Source: Morella rubra
Lineage: Eukaryota; Streptophyta; Magnoliopsida; Fagales; Myricaceae
DNA: 64,000 nucleotides
Direction of reading: 5' to 3'
Assembly: GCA_003952965.2 (NCBI GenBank)
Contig: CM025850.1
Coordinates: 32,418,173 to 32,482,172, forward strand
Below, in pieces: positions 34,854-48,063 of the stretch. The position numbers and the translations under genes are program-made. The first letter of the stretch is position 1. Every line of letters begins with the position of its first letter. The notes beneath the pieces were generated by a model that was given only the letters and a program-made list of their open reading frames with translations, did not search any database and had not been told where the DNA came from.

Positions 34854-37800
34854 AAGTGGTATCAGAGCCAGGTTGCCAAGTTGTTTGGTTGACAATTTGA
34901 GTTATGGAAGCAAATGTGAGTAGAATGGTTAACCTAAATGGTTCAAATTATCACATATGGAAGGGAAAAATGGAAGATCTTCTTTATGTAAAAGATTATT
35001 ATCTACCGGTGTTTGCTACTGAAAAACCGGCTAACAAGTCCGATGCAGAATGGACTTTGTTACATCGACAGGTGTGTGGGTATATCAGGCAGTGGGTAGA
35101 TGACAATGTTTTGAACCATATTAGTGGGGAGACACATGCACGTACTTTGTGGAGTAAGCTTGAACAGTTATATGCTAGAAAAACTGGAAATAATAAGATG
35201 TTTCTAATTAAGCAGATGATGGCTTTGAGATACCAGGATGGGACTCCCTTATCTGATCACTTGAATACATTCCAAGGAATTATTAATCAGTTAGCTGGAA
35301 TGGGTATTAAGTTTGATGATGAGATACAGGGTTATGGTTGCTTGGTTCATTACCGGACTCGTGGGAGACACTCAGAACTTCTTTGTCCAACTCTGCTCCA
35401 GATGGTGTAATTACAATGGATATGACCAAGAGTTGTCTGTTAAACGAAGAGATGAGAAGAAAATCACAGGGATCCTCTTCACAGTCAGAAGTCTTGGTTA
35501 CAGAAAAGAGGGGGAGAAGCAAGAGCAGAGGTCCGAAGAACAGAGATAAAGGCAGAAGCAAGTCCAACAGGTTCTCTAATGTCGAGTGCTATCATTGCGG
35601 GAAAAAGGGACACATCAGAAAATATTGCAGGCAATTGAAAAAAGAGTACAAGAATGAGAAAGGAAATGAAATGAAGAACGAGACTGACAAAGATGGTGAT
35701 GATAGAGTTGCTACCACCACTCCTGCAGACTTCCTCATTATTTATGAAGATGAGATGATAAATGTTGCATGCCATGAGACCAGTTGGGTGATTGATAGTG
35801 GTGCCTCCATTCATGCTACATCTCGAAAGGATTTCTTTACATCCTATAGATCTGGTGATTATGGAACTGTAAAGATGGGCAATGATGGCTTGGTTAAAGT
35901 CATTGGCATTGGAGATGTGTATCTGGAGACGAATAATGGCACGAGATTGGTTCTCAGAAATGTGAAACATATTCCTGACATTCGTTTGAACTTGATTTCT
36001 GCAGGTCAACTTGATGATGATGGGTATTGTAGCACTTTCAATGATGGCCAGTGGAAGCTTACTAAGGGTGCTATGGTTGTGGCTCGAGGTAAGAAGCTCT
36101 CTGCATTGTACATTATGCAGGCAAAGATCTTCAACGACCTTGTTAATGCGATGGAAGTAGGTGGTACAGTAGAACTATGGCACAAGAGGCTTGCTCACAT
36201 GAGTGAGAAAGGATTAGCCGTACTGGGAAAGAAAAGTCTACTATCTGGGTTGAAAAGTACACATCTGAAAAGGTGCAGTCATTGTTTGTCAGGGAAGCAG
36301 AACAGAGTCTCCTTCAAGAATTCCTCTCATTTGAGAAAGACAAAGATACTGGATTTGGTGCATTCAGATGTATGTGGGCCTATGAAGACGAAAACACTTG
36401 GTGACTCGAGCTATTTTGTAACCTTCATAGATGATCATTCAAGAAAATTATGGGTATATTTCTTGAAGACAAAAGATCAAGTGTTAGCTGTGTTCAAACA
36501 ATTTCAAGCCCTAGTTGAGAGACAGACTGGGAAAAAGCTGAAGTGCATCCGTACAGATAACGGGGGAGAGTATTCTGGTCCTTTTGATGAGTATTGCAGA
36601 CAACAGGGAATTCGGCATCAAAAGACTACTCCGAAAACTCCTCAGTTGAATGGCATAGCTGAAAGGATAAACAGAACTTTGGTTGAAAGAGTGAGATGTT
36701 TGCTTTCACAAGCAAATTTGTCAAGATCCTTTTGGGGTGAGGCGTTAAGCACAGTTGTTCATGTGTTGAATCTTACACCTTGTGTTCCTCTACAGTTCGA
36801 TGTACCAGACCGAGTTTGGACAGGTAAAGATGTTTCCTACGATCATTTACGTGTATTTGGGTGTCTAGCATTTGTGCATATTCCCAAAGATGAAAGGTCC
36901 AAACTTGATGTGAAGACACGACAGTGCATATTCCTTGGGTACGGTCAAGATGAGTTTGGATACAGATTTTATGATCCAGTTGAGAAGAAAGTTTTGAGAA
37001 GCAGAGATGCCGTGTTCGTAGAAGAACAGACAATTCAGGATATTCAGAAAGCAGAGAAATCTATGTCTCAGAATGATGATATTTTGATTGACATGGATAT
37101 AGTTCCATTGAAGAATTTGCCAACTCAGGTTGATAATGATATTCAGCATAACCACCATGGTACAAGTGAGGTGGGTGTTCCCTTACAAGTTCAAGCAGAT
37201 GTTCAGACTGATGAGCAGTTAACAGTGCCAGAGATTCCACCAGAGGTTCCATCCAGGAGGTCTACTAGAGACTGACATCCTTCCACTAGATATTCTGCAG
37301 AACAGTATGTGTTATTGACTGACGGGGGAGAGCCCGAGTGTTTTGCAGAAGTTATGGAAGATGAACATAAGACAGACTGGGTTGAGGCCATGCAAGAAGA
37401 GATGCAGTCACTATACGATAACCACACCTTTGAGTTGGTGAAACTACCTAAAGGTAAAAGAGCTTTGAAGAACAAGTGGATTTACAAGGTGAAGCAAAGT
37501 GAGTTCACTTCACGGCCACGGTACAAGGCTAGATTGGTTGTCAAAGGTTTCGATCAGAGAAGAGGTATTGACTTTGATGAGATCTTCTCTCCAGTTGTAA
37601 AGATGTCATCAATTCGTACTGTTCTTGGCCTAACAGCTACTCTTGACTTAGAAGTTGAGCAGATGGATGTGAAAACTGCCTTCCTTCATGGTGATTTGGA
37701 GGAAGAGATTTATATGGAGCAACCAGAGGGTTTCAGAGTAAAAGGTAAAGAGGATTACGTGTGCAAGCTGAAGAAAAGTCTATATGGACTGAAGCAAGCA

Positions 37801-38908
37801 CCGAGACAGTGGTATAAGAAGTTTGAGTCTGTTATGGTAGAGCAAGGCTACAAGAAGACAACTTCTGATCACTGTGTATTTGTTCAAAAATTCGCTGATG
37901 ATGATTTTATCATTTTACTGCTTTATGTGGATGACATGTTGATTGTTGGCAGGAATGCTTTAAGGATTGACAAACTGAAGAAGCAGTTGAGTAAGTCCTT
38001 TGCCATGAAGGACTTGGGACCAGCGAAGAAAATTCTTGGCATAAGAATCAGTCGTGACAGGAATGCTAAGAAGTTGTATTTGTCACAAGAGGAGTACATT
38101 GAGAAAGTGCTTCAGAGGTTTAATATGGACAATGCTAAAGTGGTTAGTTCTCCTATTGCTACCCACTTCAGATTGAGCACCGAGCAATGTCCTTCTACAG
38201 ATGAAGAAAAGGAAGACATGGCAAGAGTTCCTTACGCCTCAGCAGTAGGAAGTTTGATGTATGCAATGGTTTGCACAAGACCAGATATAGCCCATGCAGT
38301 GGGTGTAGTTAGCCGATTCATGTCAAATCCAGGAAGGGAGCATTGGAATGCAGTTAAGTGGATCATGAGGTATCTTCGAGGCACTTCCAGTGTGAGACTT
38401 GGTTTTGGAATTGGACAACCATTACTAGTTGGCTACACAGATGCAGACATGGCAGGAGATGTGGATACTCGAAAGTCTACTTCGGGTTATCTAATTACTT
38501 TTGCAGGTGGGGCTGTTGCTTGGCAATCAAGACTTCAAAAGTGTATTGCCCTTTCTACGACAGAGGCAGAACTAATTGCAGCAACAGAAGCTGCTAAAGA
38601 GTTGCTATGGACAAAGAAGTTCATGAGAGAACTTGGTTTCAAGCAAGAAAGGTATGTGTTGTTTTGTGATAGTCAGAGTGCTATTCATCTTGCTAAGAAT
38701 TCCAGTTTCCATGCAAGATCGAAGCATATTGATATTCGATACCATTGGATCAGAGATGTGTTGAATGATAAATTACTGGAACTTGAGAAAGTTCACACTG
38801 ATGATAATGGTTCTGATATGTTGACAAAAGCACTACCAAGGCAGAAGATTGAAGATTGTTGTTCGATCGCCGGTCCGATTTCCTCCACATAATCGGAAGG
38901 GGGAGATT

Positions 38909-39557
38909 TGTTGGGTTTATTCCTTCTATGTGAAGGAAAGCCCAATGGGGGTCTTTAATAAGGCCCAAAGCCCATTAGGGTTTTAACTTATAACCCTAAG
39001 GAGAATTCTTTAAGTTGTACGGATTAAAAGAAGAGAAAGAAAAGAAAGAGGCAGTTTTTCTCTTTCACGCCCAGGTTTCATCAAAGGCTAGATCCCGCTT
39101 CGTCTGTGGTCCGATCGAGCTGAAATTTGGAGGAGACGTTCACGACACAAGGGGCTATCATCTGAACGGTGAAGATCAGATTTTGAGCTCGGTAACAGTT
39201 GTTCGTACACGTGAACAGTAACCTCGGATTGTTGGTATTTTCTCTACGTTGTTTTTCCGTAGTATTTGCCAAGATTGATATCATCTTGAAGATCTGAGTT
39301 GTAGCCTCTAGTTGTGACTAGAGAAGACTTTGTGTACCCATTATTTGGTTTATAGTGGAGATTTGACTGGACTAGGTCCCGTGATTTTTTCTTCCTCACA
39401 CCGGGGAAGTTTTCCACGTAAAAATTGCTTGTGTTGTTCTTGCTTGGTGTGATTGATTATTCTTCAGTACGTATAATTGTTGAGATTACGCTCTATTTGC
39501 TTTCATCTAGAGAGAAGATTTATTCCGACTGTTTGTTTGTCGATATTTCTCTCAACA
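38909..39557 (+). repeat. Right LTR of the copia element
   Basis: 649 bp, starting just after the purine tract and ending CTCTCAACA before a run of A. Confidence 0.93.
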
Positions 39558-40114
39558 AAAAAATCACTTTGTATTCTGGAACCATGGGGTCAATAAAATT
39601 TTAAGGGTTCTAACTTCGAACTACCAAATCAGTGTCACATTAAACTTTCGAACTACCAAAAATTCATCAATTTGGGCACTTTACATTGTGTTTGGGAAGT
39701 TAAAATTTTAACAAAATTTTATAAAATTTTATTTTTATCAAACACACTTCAAAATTTTACCTTTACTTTTATCACTCATTCATCAATTCCAATACACCTC
39801 TTTTTTAACACCAACATAAAATTTTATTTATACCCAAACACTATGTAAAAGTATATTATAAGGTTGATATGTGTGATAAATAGGTCATGTAGCACAATTT
39901 TAATAATAACTATTCTTGAATAACTTGAATTTATCTTATAAAATCTAAGAATACTACGGACTATGTGACACAATTTTGATGGTTGCATCTTTTTAGAGAC
40001 CAACACACAATAATAATTTTTTTTGTAATTTAAGAGCTCAATGTAATAGAGTTGATAGTTTGAACCCTCGGAATGGTATTAACTCCACGGATAAAGGATG
40101 CAAAATGAAGTTTT

Positions 40115-40152
<38 letters not shown>

Positions 40153-43100
40153 TAGTATACTAATCTCAAAGTCCGAAACAGTAACATATATCAATGAATA
40201 TTTATAACATGCATTCAGCAAAACAAAAAGAATACTATAACATGCTCTGTCATAAACCACGCTGAAGTTGGTGAAAAGACAATTATTGCTCCAACATCAT
40301 TCATCTTTCCAATTCCCAATAGTTAGAATTCTTTGTGGTATTTCATGATAAAAGCAAAGTTCTTTATTATAGAAATGTTTACTCAAATTAGAGGACCCAC
40401 TTCGGACAAAAAAAAAACATAATAAACATTGAATATTACAAGGCTTATACTCTCTAAAATGTATTACAAATTAGACGAAAAATTACACAAGATCTCAATC
40501 TTTTTTTAATAATTAGGTAGTAAAAAAAAATTATTCCTCAAGACCTTTAAAATAGTACATAAACTCTCAACTTTGCATTTCCGATGCCAGTGGCGGCAGA
40601 CGACAACCACCATCCTTGCCGAAAAGTTCAAAATTTCCACAAAAATTGCGACTAAACTCAATGAAATCACAACAGAATCACCAAATAGCAACAAATAATT
40701 TCAAATCACCAAAAAAAAAAAATTCCAGGAGAGAGGGAGAGAAAGCGAGGGAGATGCAAAGAGAACGTGAGAGTTGCATAAACGGTGAGAGAGAGAATGA
40801 GAGGTGAACAAAGAGGGAAGAGGTTTCAAAGTTTGAGTTAAATGAACGAGCTCGTTACATGTACGTAGTGCCCGTGAACAGCCCTACTTTAAGTTATTCC
40901 AGGTCTTGTACCAGTCTTTTTGTCATATTTTTGGGAGATAATCAAGAAAATGAACCTCCAAATACAGAATCCGTTGCAAATCGTAATGTTTACGGATTAG
41001 GATCTCGATACAATGTGAGAGTCCAATACTTAAGAATCCCACTCTATTTGAAGTGAAAGAATCAGATGAAAGGGAAGGAGAGTGCCACATCATCCATCCA
41101 TGACAAGAAAACGGAGAACCGTCTTTAACCAATCTCCTCGCCCTCTCTTCCTTTTTTCCTCCGCTCCCACTTTCTTATGGAAGATTTTTCCCGATTCAAC
41201 TTGCCATGGAAGATTTTTTCCAATTGTCACCTCTGCAGTATCATTCTACCTACTCTCACCTTGTCTGTGTCCTCGATTTGCATCTTAGGAGTTAGGAGTC
41301 AAGACAGGGCGGCGTCTCCACTCTATCTAGGAGACTTGGGATTTTACATATTTTTAACCTGTTAAGCCTCATGAGAGGATGAGTGATTTAACCAAAGAAG
41401 ACTAAACGGATCACATGTGACACTACGCGCCTTTGAAGGGAGGGGATTTGAAGAATTAATTACTCCCCCATTTGTGCATAGGAAAGGATCCCAATCCACA
41501 GAAATTTTTGGTTTTTTAATGTTTGCTTTTAAACAGAACTGCTTAACATAAATTCATCAACTTTCAAAAATACTGTGACATTCTCAAGCCTGGAGATCTG
41601 ATTCAGATTATGAATTGAATGTCAACTCAAAATGGTATCACAGAGAAGTCGATGGTAGAAGATTACAATAACCAAAAATAATCATCAAAAGCTGATCATG
41701 ACAAAGAAAAAAGGACCAAATTTATCAAAACCTTTGGAGTTGGAAATTAAACAATCCATAATGTAATACAAAGAAAGATGACATAATAGGAAAGAAGTAA
41801 TCCTTGCATGCTGACACATCTGCCTCCTTATCTTTCAATACCTTATAAGAGGTTTGGTATAAGCAAGAAGTCATTTATAGGAGATCATATGGCAATAAAA
41901 GATCAACACCCCTATCCCAAATATCTGGGAGTGCGAACTTGTTCACATTTAATGTGACATGCCAGTTGCCACACTAAACTCCCACACTTGACTTGCATAA
42001 TTAGCATTTCTATCTTAAAGACCTTGATCATGAATGAGCCTAATTAGGTCAAAAGTCTAAAATCAAAAGCATCACAAACAGGGCCCAGCTTTAAAGTTTT
42101 CCCCAATTATTTGTTTGATTCACAAACTTAGCAAACTGCAATAAATGTGATCCACCTTTCAAGATGGAAAATCCCTTTCACTAATAGTATTCAATGATTC
42201 AGGAACATATGGCCAGTAGCCAGGGCTGAGCAAACAAATGCACTTGAAACAAGACGAACAGCTTAGAAAAATTATTCTATTCCAGGAATGAGAGCACTCG
42301 TTCCACCTAACAGCCAAGGCTGCTCAATTTACTGCTCAACATCATATAAAAACCTGTACAGAAAACATGTTCATACACACACCCCACACTTCTATACATA
42401 TGTGTGTGCATGTACATATTTGATAAACAAGTGGAATGCCCCTCATAATTGAGAAAGCCCAACAACGAAGATCACTCCACCCTTCTTAGTTGCTAAAGCC
42501 ATATACCCGGACAAACAAATACTACATAGAGAAGAACTAGGATTCGGAAGCAGCAAGAGCTAAAGCAAATTTGAAGGTTGTCATGATCAAATGAGAACTG
42601 CATTGTTATGATAGAGCAAGAAGTGGCTTATATCATGCCACTTTCTATGTGGGTTAGGTTCACACTACCGCAGCCTAATTTAAATATACATATAAAAAAA
42701 AGCCTGTGAGAATTGAAGGTGAAAGTTTGAAAATTTGTTCTACATGACCGAGATTGCTTAAACTAGCTTCAAACTTTAAATGTCACATGTGAGCAGAGTG
42801 AGTAATATGTCCCAGGCATTCACCTTCTTAGAGATGGACCTACATTCTTCTATTTTGCTTTTCCACATTTAGATGGATTCACACAAACTTGTCAAGGGGC
42901 ACTTTTCGGTACTCTTATGTGATTTTGCTAATTTTGCAAAACCACTATCGGAAACAAAAAAACATACTCCAATACAAATGTACAATCCATATAATAGATG
43001 AGATCACAAAAATTATCTACAATCTAGTCTCCTTCGACAATCCAACTTTACATATAAGATCCTGTTTTCTCACATTCATTTAAACTATGTCAAACTAAAC

Positions 43101-43740
43101 CATTGGCAAAGGAAGCCTTCTAAAAGTTACACCGGACATAATCAGTAAAAATTATCCTTGTCAACTGTAACTAGGAGATCCTACCTTATATTTGCTACCT
43201 ACTACCAAATTTATTACGATTCGCTACGTGATAACGTAAATATCCATACTGACTCGCATAAGCAACAACGAACAGAGAAATTCAATTTCTGTGCCGAAGT
43301 TACACAAAAATAATGAAAAAAAAAATCTATACCTAAAAGACAGAACAACCATAAGAGCGTGGAATTCTTATGAACGTTTCAATTCTGTCAAAGTAACAAT
43401 CATACAAAATTATCAAAGAACATAAAGCCATATAGAAGCAAGCAATTGACTAAGAAGGAAAAGGAACATGATTCAAGCTAACCTGTATTGCATAATTCAT
43501 TACGAAATGAAATTTAAGATGTTAATGATCGGACATTCAGGCACTATCTCATCAACATGACAGTCAAAATAACCGCTTTATAATTGAAAGAGAAAAAGAA
43601 AAAGAGAGTACAAAACAGAAGTAACAGCAACCTGATCCAGCAATTCCATTCGTGAATCCGCTAAACAACCCGCATAGATCGCATTCTGCCGCAGCAACTT
43701 CCATAATTGGGGCCTCAGAATAAGGGATCTCTATTCACTA
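39558..43740. other. Intergenic, copia element to seven-TM gene
   Basis: 39690-39842 looks like a small MITE (TGTTTGGG at one end, CCCAAACA at the other). An AT dinucleotide run lies at 40117-40149. GTGAACAGCCCTA near 40874-40886 resembles a hAT right end without a partner. 41400-43740 shows no repeats and no convincing frame; its last few hundred bases are probably the 3' UTR of the minus-strand gene that follows. Confidence 0.45.
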
Positions 43741-43746
43741 CCCAAA

Positions 43747-45057
43747 TCAAAGCTCGAATTCTTCGTCTCTAAGAGCCATCTCCGCGGCCTCTTCTTCCTC
43801 CTCGTCGAGAACAAAGTACTCGTTCTTCTCCACAGGCCTAAACATATAGAACATCACCGAGTAGAAAGCGAGGCTGGCAATCTCCTCGGCCGCATTACTC
43901 ACCCACTGATACTTATACGCCGCAATCGTTCTAAGAGCAAACACCACGATCCGCGTGAAATACAAGTACCCGATAACGACCATGTAGAACTGCCTAAAAA
44001 GTGTCAACTTGGCCAAGTTCCTCGCGGCCTTCCCGTCGGTCTTCGAAGTCTCCCTAAGGGACCGGATCGACCACACGATGGGAAAGATAATCGCGCAGCA
44101 GCATATAATATCCACCAATAAGAACACCTGATTCCAGGTCACCCAGTCCTTAATGAAAGGCCCGGTCTCGCCTATGACGACCGAGGCCAAGTTGGCCAGA
44201 ACCTGAAGCGGGATGACAATCATCAACACCTTCTTCTCCTTTTCCTGCAAGAAGGGCTTCAAGAACGACCACCCAGTCCCGATCAAAACGATGACCGTGA
44301 AGAGCAGGACCACCCTGATGAACTGGAAGATATAGAATAAGACATCCCAGCCGTGTGGCGTGCCCGTGACCTTGACGTAATGCTTGTCCTCGGCAGCGCA
44401 AAGCAGATTGAGAGCCTTCATGAGCAACAAACCGGCCATAAGCAAATGGATCCGGTGGACGGAGCGCTTGTTGGTGTAACAGAGGTAGATCCAGAAGGCT
44501 AAGAAGGCAAAGTAGGCGAGGGAGAAGAGGGAGAAGAGGGAGGGAAGTTGGGTGAGGCCGGCGGAGAGGAAGTCCTTAGAGCCATCGCGGTCGACGTTGT
44601 AGACCTCGGTGCGGACAGCCATGGAAACGGAGGACTCCGGGGCGCAATTGGCGAAGCAGAGGAAGTACTCATTGGGGGCGGAGACGGGGTAGGACTGGTT
44701 GAAGGAGGTGGCGGGAGGGGGAGAGAGATCGCGGAAAGTGAATAGTGCGTAGATGTAGCGGGAATCGAGGACGCAGAGCTGAGGGTTCTGTTGGATCTCG
44801 AGGAGGACCTGCAGAAGAGACTCCTCGGAGAGAAGGAAGAAGCCCAGGCGCGAAGGGTCGGGCGGCGAGAGCGAGGACGAGACCGACACGGCGGAAACGG
44901 AGACCGTGACGTGGCCGGTGTGAGTGAACCCGAATTTCTCGAATTGGATCATGGGGCGGGCGTCGGAGGATATGGTTAGGGTTCTGATCTCAGCGGAGGA
45001 GGGGGACGGGAGGAGGAGCAGGAGGAGGAGGAGGGTGAAGAAGGGTGCTTTCGTCAT
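43747..45057 (-). CDS. Lung seven-transmembrane (GPR107/GOST) family protein, CAND6/7-like
   Basis: A single exon of 436 residues. Signal peptide 1-22 (TLLLLLLLLPSPSSA), a luminal domain to about 170 with paired Cys (FLCFANCAPE), then seven hydrophobic segments at about 174-194, 203-221, 239-262, 276-296, 308-330, 354-377 and 390-408, and a very acidic tail (LDEEEEEAAEMALRDEEFEL). GWDVLFYIF, LIGTGWSFLKPFL and FRQFYMVVIGYLYFTRI are family hallmarks. Relatives in Arabidopsis are the candidate G-protein-coupled receptors CAND6/CAND7, and animal GPR107/108 act in Golgi and endosome traffic. The luminal fold is of the GOLD type, so a trafficking or cargo role is at least as likely as signalling. 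The frame is intact and the length is usual. A foldback element lies 207 bp upstream of the ATG. Confidence 0.93.
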   Translation of the reverse strand: MTKAPFFTLLLLLLLLPSPSSAEIRTLTISSDARPMIQFEKFGFTHTGHVTVSVSAVSVSSSLSPPDPSRLGFFLLSEESLLQVLLEIQQNPQLCVLDSRYIYALFTFRDLSPPPATSFNQSYPVSAPNEYFLCFANCAPESSVSMAVRTEVYNVDRDGSKDFLSAGLTQLPSLFSLFSLAYFAFLAFWIYLCYTNKRSVHRIHLLMAGLLLMKALNLLCAAEDKHYVKVTGTPHGWDVLFYIFQFIRVVLLFTVIVLIGTGWSFLKPFLQEKEKKVLMIVIPLQVLANLASVVIGETGPFIKDWVTWNQVFLLVDIICCCAIIFPIVWSIRSLRETSKTDGKAARNLAKLTLFRQFYMVVIGYLYFTRIVVFALRTIAAYKYQWVSNAAEEIASLAFYSVMFYMFRPVEKNEYFVLDEEEEEAAEMALRDEEFEL

Positions 45058-45263
45058 TCTGGCGTGGTGGTAGAGGAAACGAACGAGGTCCGTCAGTCAA
45101 TTGGCCGTGGTGGTGGAGGAGAGGATCGAGGTCGGTCAGTCAATTGGCGTGGCGGAGAGGAGAAGGAAGGAGAAGATCGGGACCGAAGGATGAAAAGCAA
45201 CGATGGAGTAAACGAGGAGACTCTTTACTTTACCATCGTACCCTTGATCAGTGATAAACTAAA

Positions 45264-45805
45264 GGCTTAATTGCATCCAGAGCCCCTTAAGTACACGAAG
45301 GTTACAAATGAGTTCTTGAGAAAACGTTTTCAACAAATAGACTCTGAAGTAGAGTTTTAGTCAAATCGAACCCCTACGTCTATTTTCCGTTAGTCCCATT
45401 AACGGTCATTACTGTCAAAACTTTAAAATTCACGTCATAACAAATTAGAAAAGTGTCACTGTCCATTTAAAACGTCCACGCCATATCTGCGCGAGGTGTA
45501 TGCAATAAGGAGAATGTCGCCTCATTAAGTTGTTTTCTTTTATTAAACTAGACACTGTAAGTTGGCAGACACCTAGCGCAGATGTGACATAAGTATTTTA
45601 ACTAGACAGGTGGCACTTTTTAATTCGTTACGACGTGAATTTTAAAACCCTGATAGCAATTGTCGTTAATAGGGTTGACAGAAAATGAATGAAGGGACCT
45701 TGATTTGACTTAAACTTTACCTTAGGGGTCTATTTGTTGAAAACGTTATCTCAGTAGCTTATTTACAACTTTTGTATACTTCAGGGGCGTAAGTGTAATT
45801 TAACC
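45264..45805. mobile_element. Foldback Mutator-type MITE in the promoter of the seven-TM gene
   Basis: 542 bp, nearly one palindrome. Starts GGCTTAATTGCATCC, ends GTGTAATTTAACC. A perfect 9-bp target duplication TAAACTAAA sits at 45255-45263 and 45806-45814. Arms of about 250 bp pair around a centre near 45530. It sits between -207 and -748 relative to the minus-strand ATG. Confidence 0.9.
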
Positions 45806-45814
45806 TAAACTAAA

Positions 45815-47811
45815 GCATTTATTAATAACGGGTCACGAGGTTGGTCACAGGCCCACATCTAGGGACATCTCGCCGGATCGGAGAGTGGGAGAAAAGGTGT
45901 TGTCATACGATGTCGTTTAACTTAAGTAAAGGAAGAGAGAGAAAGGGTAGGGTAAGGCAGGCCCCGGAGCACAATTTTTTTTTTTTTTTTTTTGTCAGGA
46001 CTTGAGGTTGCTAAGATGAATTGGATTGAGCCAGCCCAACCAAACACAAAACAACAATGACTCTGGGCCTGAAATCCCAAAACACTCGTTGGTTGGGGAA
46101 GCCTCGACTCTTGAGGTTGCCAAGATAAGCGTGACCGGCCCAATCATACTTTCTTTCCCGGTCAAGAACAAACACAGAATTCACGTAATTTATAGAAAAT
46201 TTCACTAGGCGAAATATTATTATGTTATAACAATCAACCGGTTTCAAAAATTATTTTCAAATGCTTATTTGTGAGATTGGTTGTTATGTTAATATGCATC
46301 GAAAAAAATAATTTTGTTTTCAAGTTGAATCAAAGCGCAAAGAAAAACAAGTTTAATTAATCCACTAGTTCCTCGGTATTGCCTAATCTCAAACTGATAC
46401 CTAATTAAGTTTCATCTTAGATTGGTCCTGTGAAATTTTTGTTGTCCTGAGATAATCATTTAATCAACTCGAGTGACCCTGTAAATGAAAAAAATTTCAC
46501 ATAACTCACATAGAGACATGTTAACCAATTGTAAATAATCATGTGTCGCCCTTAAATTTCCAAGTCATCCAACATACCACATATGACTAATCCCCATTAA
46601 TTTTAATTTATGCCTCAAATTCTCTATGTCAAACACGAAAAAATTTCTCCTTGGTAACTCTCCTTTAAATATTGAGTTAGTCTAACTTGACATAGAGAAA
46701 TTAAGGTGGAATTAAAATTAATAGGGATCGGTCATACGTGTCGCACTGAGTGATTTAACAATTAATGGGGACACATGGTTTATTGACAAAAGTTAACACA
46801 TATCCTTGTTAGCCATGTTGGATCTTTTTCATTTACGGAATTACTCGAGTAGCAAAGTAAAAGCCTTGTCTTCAACCTTTAGTACTATACCTCAATAGAA
46901 AACTGGAGAGGAATGGAAGCAAGTGATTGAGTTCATTCCGCAAAAGGCCCCTCCCTCTCTCTCTCTCTTCTCTCTCTATCTATCTACTAAATACAATTTT
47001 TTTAGGCCAAACGCAAGGTTGGCCTGGAGCTAGGTATAGATTTTGGCCTTTTTTTCCTAGAATTTTTATATTTATTTGTATTTCTCATCAAACAAAACGA
47101 AATAACCATCTAAAGACACAAATAAATTCCACATGGACTAGTTTAGAATGAAACTTACCCTAGAGACCAGTTTGAGATTAGCCGATAACCCAAGGAAAAC
47201 TTGTAGACTAATTAAACCAGAAAAAATGATGAAAAGATAATAATGCAATACATTGAAGTATGTTTAGAAAAGGTATGGGCTCTCGCGATAGATCTATTTA
47301 CTGCTAATAGCATAGTTAGATTATCATTGCAATACCGTGACACCCCACACTGTATAATTGAGAAGCATGCTGTAGGTTTTGATACCCTATTTATTATGTC
47401 TTAAGAAAATTTATGAAAAAACTAGCTGAAAAGGAAAGAAAGTCCAAAGTCTTTAAACTCTACATTGACGTGTCATAATATCAATGTGAGACGGATTTTG
47501 TACTCTTCGAATAGGCAGTAACAGAATATATCACAATAACATGCGAGATGCTACAAATTAATTCATTTTTTCACATACTAATGATGGTCTCTTTTGCTTT
47601 ACTGGGTTTTAATAACTCACCCAGGAGCTTTTATCTCATATCCATAGTCATAGCTTGGGTAATAAAGCTACTTTAGGGCATCCTTTTTGGTCGTTAATCT
47701 TTGTATTTACAAAATATTAAGACAGTACCAAAGAATTATTGCATGACTGGATGAATGATAGCATGAGTATAAGAGCCTAACATTTTCATGCAGTGTAATA
47801 GTTCTCAGATA
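45815..47811. other. Intergenic with a second foldback MITE
   Basis: Poly-T of about 20 at 45968-45990. Around 46460-46860, ACTCGAGTGACCCTGTAAATG on the left pairs with its inverse at the right (CATTTACGGAATTACTCGAG), with ATTAATTTTAATTTATG near the centre, so this is an inverted-repeat element with unclear ends. A CT microsatellite lies at 46953-46985. No gene seen. Confidence 0.45.
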
Positions 47812-48063
47812 GATGTGGTCGGGACTTTTGGTCCAGTTCAACGGGCAAGTAATGGGCCACGATCGAGCCAACTTTGAGTGGATGTGGTCAGGATTTTTGG
47901 TCCAGTTCAACGGGCAAGTAATGGGCCACGATCGAGCCAACTTTGAGTGGGGGTCCGGACTTGCGAAAAGGCCTAACAATGGTGAATAGTTGATGATGTG
48001 GTCGGGATTTTTGGTCCAGTTCAACGGGCAAGTAATGGGCCACGATCGAGCCAACTTTGAGTG
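47812..48063. repeat. Three copies of a 69-bp repeat
   Basis: GATGTGGTCGGGACTTTTGG...GCCAACTTTGAGTG occurs at 47812-47880, 47881-47949 and 47995-48063, the last after a 45-bp spacer. Copies are almost identical, so the amplification is recent. An apparent 125-residue minus-strand frame here is only the repeat read through. Confidence 0.9.

Larger units (their letters stand above)
34206..39557 (+). mobile_element. Ty1/copia LTR retrotransposon, Tork/Tnt1-like, near-complete fossil
   Basis: Two LTRs of about 0.65 kb begin TGTTGGG and end CAACA. A tRNA-Met primer site TGGTATCAGAGCC (34857-34869) follows the left LTR. A purine tract GGAAGGGGGAGA precedes the right LTR. Flanking 5-bp AAAAA duplications fit but are low-complexity. 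Parts in order: gag with CCHC knuckle CYHCGKKGHIRKYC (about 34.9-35.65 kb), protease with VIDSGASIH, integrase with LWHKRLAHM and IRTDNGGEYSG, reverse transcriptase with LYVDDMLIVG, RNase H with YTDADMAGD and DSQSAIHLAKN. Protease before integrase before RT is the copia order. The coding region is broken by about two interruptions. The LTRs are about 97% alike by eye, so insertion was recent, of the order of a million years or less. Confidence 0.95.

Noticed and set aside
36773-37475. Minus-strand frames within the retroelement
   Set aside because: Antisense shadows of the copia integrase and later pol region.
40556-40886. Complete hAT element
   Set aside because: Only a possible right end (CAGCCCTA) was found, with no left end or 8-bp duplication.
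44548-45270. Glycine- and arginine-rich plus-strand frames
   Set aside because: They are antisense to the GC-rich coding strand and promoter of the seven-TM gene.
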